Positions 21,535 to 22,812 of a DNA stretch of 22,812 nucleotides are shown here, piece by piece. The notes beneath the pieces were generated by a model. The model was given only the letters and a program-made list of their open reading frames with translations. It was not told the DNA's origin and made no database searches. The stretch is from Alphaproteobacteria bacterium UBA998 (GTDB lineage Bacteria; Pseudomonadota; Alphaproteobacteria; Rickettsiales; UBA998): assembly GCA_002291925.1 (NCBI GenBank), contig DBAY01000045.1, forward strand, positions 1 to 22,812, written 5' to 3'. Position 1 is the first letter of the stretch. Each line of letters begins with the position of its first letter. Made by a program: the position numbers and the translations under genes.

Positions 21535-22443
21535 ATGTCCCGCTACCCCGCGCTGATTCGCGTCAATGATGACGCTTCCTATGACGTCACCTTCCCCGAC
21601 CTGCCCGACGTGAATGCCGCCGGCCCGTCGCTTGATGACGCGCTGGAAGCGGCCGCCGCCGCGCTGCAGATGCATCTGGACAGCGATGCCGAGGCACCGG
21701 AGCCCTTCGCCGCCGGTGAGCCGGACGCCACGGGCGCCATGCTCACCCTCATCGACGGGGCGCACCAGAAAGAGGCCGCCAGGCTGGTCGAGGTGACGCT
21801 GTCGCTCGACGCACAGCTGATGGCGCGCATCGACGCATTCCGCACCGCGCAGGGCTTTGCCACGCGCGAGATGTTCTTCACCCATGTCGCCCAGAACGCT
21901 TTGCAGCGCCCCGCCCGCTCAGGCCGCGACGAGGGCGAGCGCCGCGAGTTCAAGCCGCGCGGCGACCGCCCGCAGCGGGAGGATTTCGCCACGCGCGAGC
22001 CGCGTGCCTCCACGCAGTTCTTCCGTGACGGCGACAAGAAACGCGGCGGCAGCTTCAAGCCCCGCCGCGACGATGACGCGCCGCGCAATCCGCGCCGCAC
22101 CCGCCCGGAAGAAGGCAGCTTCGAGGAACGTCCGAAGCGCGCCTACCGCCCGCGCGACGAGGAATCCTCCGACCGTCCCCGCCGCGAGTACAAACCCCGC
22201 GACGCGCGCGGCGGGGACCGTCCCTCGCGCCCCTACACGCCGCGGGGCGATGCCGAGGGCGGTGATCGCCCGCGTCGCCCCTACACCCCGCGCAGCGAGG
22301 AAGGCGGCGAGCGTCCCCGCAAACCTTTTAGCGATCGCAAGTCCTTCGGCGACAAGAAACCCTACGGCAAACCCGGCGGCTTCGGCGGCAAGGGCGGTGG
22401 TTCCAAGGGCGGAATGGGCTTCCGGAAGGGGCCGCGAGGGTAG
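21535..22443 (+). CDS. HicB-like antitoxin-fold protein with long Arg/Gly-rich tail
   Basis: A 302-aa protein. Residues 1-50 (YPALIRVNDDASYDVTFPDLPDVNAAGPSLDDALEAAAAALQMHL) are a HicB partial RNase H fold, and 84-122 (LVEVTLSLDAQLMARIDAFRTAQGFATREMFFTHVAQNAL) is the ribbon-helix-helix half seen in DNA-binding HicB antitoxins. Residues 125-302 are an unusual low-complexity tail with repeats of the type DRPxRxYxPR and a final GGFGGKGGGSKGG, like tails of bacterial DEAD-box helicases and pseudouridine synthases. No HicA toxin gene is adjacent, so this is an orphan. An upstream in-frame start at 21478 is less likely because MSRYPALI is the canonical HicB beginning. Function is unknown; RNA/DNA binding is inference from the tail. 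Confidence 0.85.
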   Translation: MSRYPALIRVNDDASYDVTFPDLPDVNAAGPSLDDALEAAAAALQMHLDSDAEAPEPFAAGEPDATGAMLTLIDGAHQKEAARLVEVTLSLDAQLMARIDAFRTAQGFATREMFFTHVAQNALQRPARSGRDEGERREFKPRGDRPQREDFATREPRASTQFFRDGDKKRGGSFKPRRDDDAPRNPRRTRPEEGSFEERPKRAYRPRDEESSDRPRREYKPRDARGGDRPSRPYTPRGDAEGGDRPRRPYTPRSEEGGERPRKPFSDRKSFGDKKPYGKPGGFGGKGGGSKGGMGFRKGPRG

Positions 22444-22458
22444 AGGGAGTCATCCCTC

Positions 22459-22580
22459 CGTCATTCCCCGAGTTTGCTTCAGCAAACTCTAGGGGAATCC
22501 AGCGCAAGACATACAGCCACTGGGCGCGACCAGCGCCCACTGGATTGCCCTAGAGCTCGCCTGCGGCGACCTCGGGCAAT
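22459..22580. repeat. cluster of three palindromic repeats
   Basis: Three successive hairpins follow the HicB-fold gene: ATTCCCC...GGGGAAT enclosing AGTTTGCT-TC-AGCAAACT (22463-22498), TGGGCGC-GACCA-GCGCCCA (22521-22539), and ATTGCCC...GGGCAAT (22544-22580). They belong to the dispersed CGTCATT-type palindrome group. The first may terminate the upstream gene, although no T-tract follows. Confidence 0.7.
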
Positions 22581-22703
22581 GACAGTGTTTCCTGTATTGC
22601 AGCCTGCTCCGGCCTCTTGGCCTCCGCAATGAGCCTGACGTCCCCAGCGACTAAAGGACGCGGTCTTCCTGACCGCGCTTCTTGTGCCCACGCTGCGTCC
22701 TAC
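22581..22703. other. non-coding stretch between palindromic repeats
   Basis: It contains one hairpin, GCGGTC-TTCCT-GACCGC, at about 22660-22676, flanked by outer GGACGC/GCGTCC arms. No reading frame with a ribosome-binding site and no RNA gene is seen. Confidence 0.4.
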
Positions 22704-22771
22704 TCGTCATTCCCGCGAAGGCGGGAATCCAAAAGTTACCTGCGCGAGATTCCCGCTTTCGCGGGAATGAC
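22704..22771. repeat. tandem CGTCATTCCCGC palindromes
   Basis: Two hairpins, ATTCCCGC-GAAG-GCGGGAAT (22709-22728) and ATTCCCGC-TTTC-GCGGGAAT (22749-22768), are themselves arranged as an inverted pair starting CGTCATTCCC and ending GGGAATGACA. This is a very common dispersed bacterial palindrome type. It lies 25 bases from the edge repeat. Confidence 0.85.
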
Positions 22772-22795
22772 ATAGTTAGCTGTATACTAAGTTTT

Positions 22796-22812
22796 CGGCA
22801 TTGTCCCATTAA
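22796..22812. repeat. terminal inverted repeat copy at right edge
   Basis: CGGCATTGTCCCATTAA is the exact reverse complement of bases 6-22. Both window ends therefore lead outward into the same sequence, as if each is cut at a copy of one insertion sequence. The element itself is not in the window. Confidence 0.7.

Noticed and set aside
21535..22443. A canonical HicAB toxin-antitoxin module
   Set aside because: No HicA-like frame (small protein with a double-stranded-RNA-binding fold) is found on either side; the upstream small gene is proline-rich and on the other strand.
22459..22771. A CRISPR array at the repeat cluster
   Set aside because: The repeats are palindromes of different sequence and spacing with no equal-length spacers and no cas genes.

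Overview
The window reads as two joined pieces of DNA. Bases 1 to about 6599 are a lower-GC integrative mobile element. Bases about 6600 to 22812 are a GC-rich chromosomal backbone. The backbone looks alphaproteobacterial: a heat-shock gene with a ROSE-type leader and an RpoH-type promoter, an alpha-2-macroglobulin/PBP1C pair, abundant 'CGTCATTGCGAG' and 'CGTCATTCCCGCG' palindromic repeats, and a tRNA-Arg(CCT) 3' half of familiar alphaproteobacterial form. This assignment is inference from gene types and repeats; no ribosomal RNA is present to settle it.

Mobile element (1-6599). Every gene lies on the minus strand. Reading from the attachment site inward: a tyrosine integrase, a small AlpA/excisionase-like helix-turn-helix protein that overlaps a DUF5906/NrS-1-type primase-helicase ATPase, a repeat-packed 500-bp intergenic stretch that could be a replication origin, then a type II restriction-modification cargo (C5-cytosine methyltransferase with a fused N-terminal HTH, followed by a SinI-like PD-(D/E)XK endonuclease). 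The element ends at the anticodon loop of a tRNA-Arg(CCT) 3' half. The other end lies outside the window. Int + AlpA + primase-helicase + defence cargo is the outline of a phage satellite or small integrative element. No structural, packaging or conjugation gene is visible in the part seen. I found no GGWCC site anywhere in the element by eye, which agrees with a SinI/AvaII-type specificity.

Backbone (6600-22812). In order: a 56-aa conserved small protein; a convergent membrane protein with three diverged cytoplasmic repeats; an Hsp20 gene under heat-shock promoter and RNA-thermometer control; a penicillin-binding protein 1C gene overlapping the gene for a 2001-codon alpha-2-macroglobulin with a CxEQ thioester motif (minus-strand operon, cell-envelope defence and repair); a divergent phage-type protein of unknown function; a zinc alcohol/aldehyde dehydrogenase followed by a PfpI/DJ-1 family protein (probable aldehyde/glycation stress pair); a PAP2 phosphatase; a 62-aa proline-rich small protein; and a HicB-like antitoxin fold fused to a long arginine/glycine-rich disordered tail. 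The last 370 bases hold a cluster of palindromic repeats.

The two ends of the window carry the same 17-bp sequence in inverted orientation, so both ends run outward into the same repeated element, probably an insertion sequence. The least expected signals are regulatory: a hairpin that covers the ribosome-binding site of the restriction endonuclease, a palindrome on the -10 of the methyltransferase promoter, a 40-bp inverted repeat at the AlpA start, and the repeat-dense putative origin.
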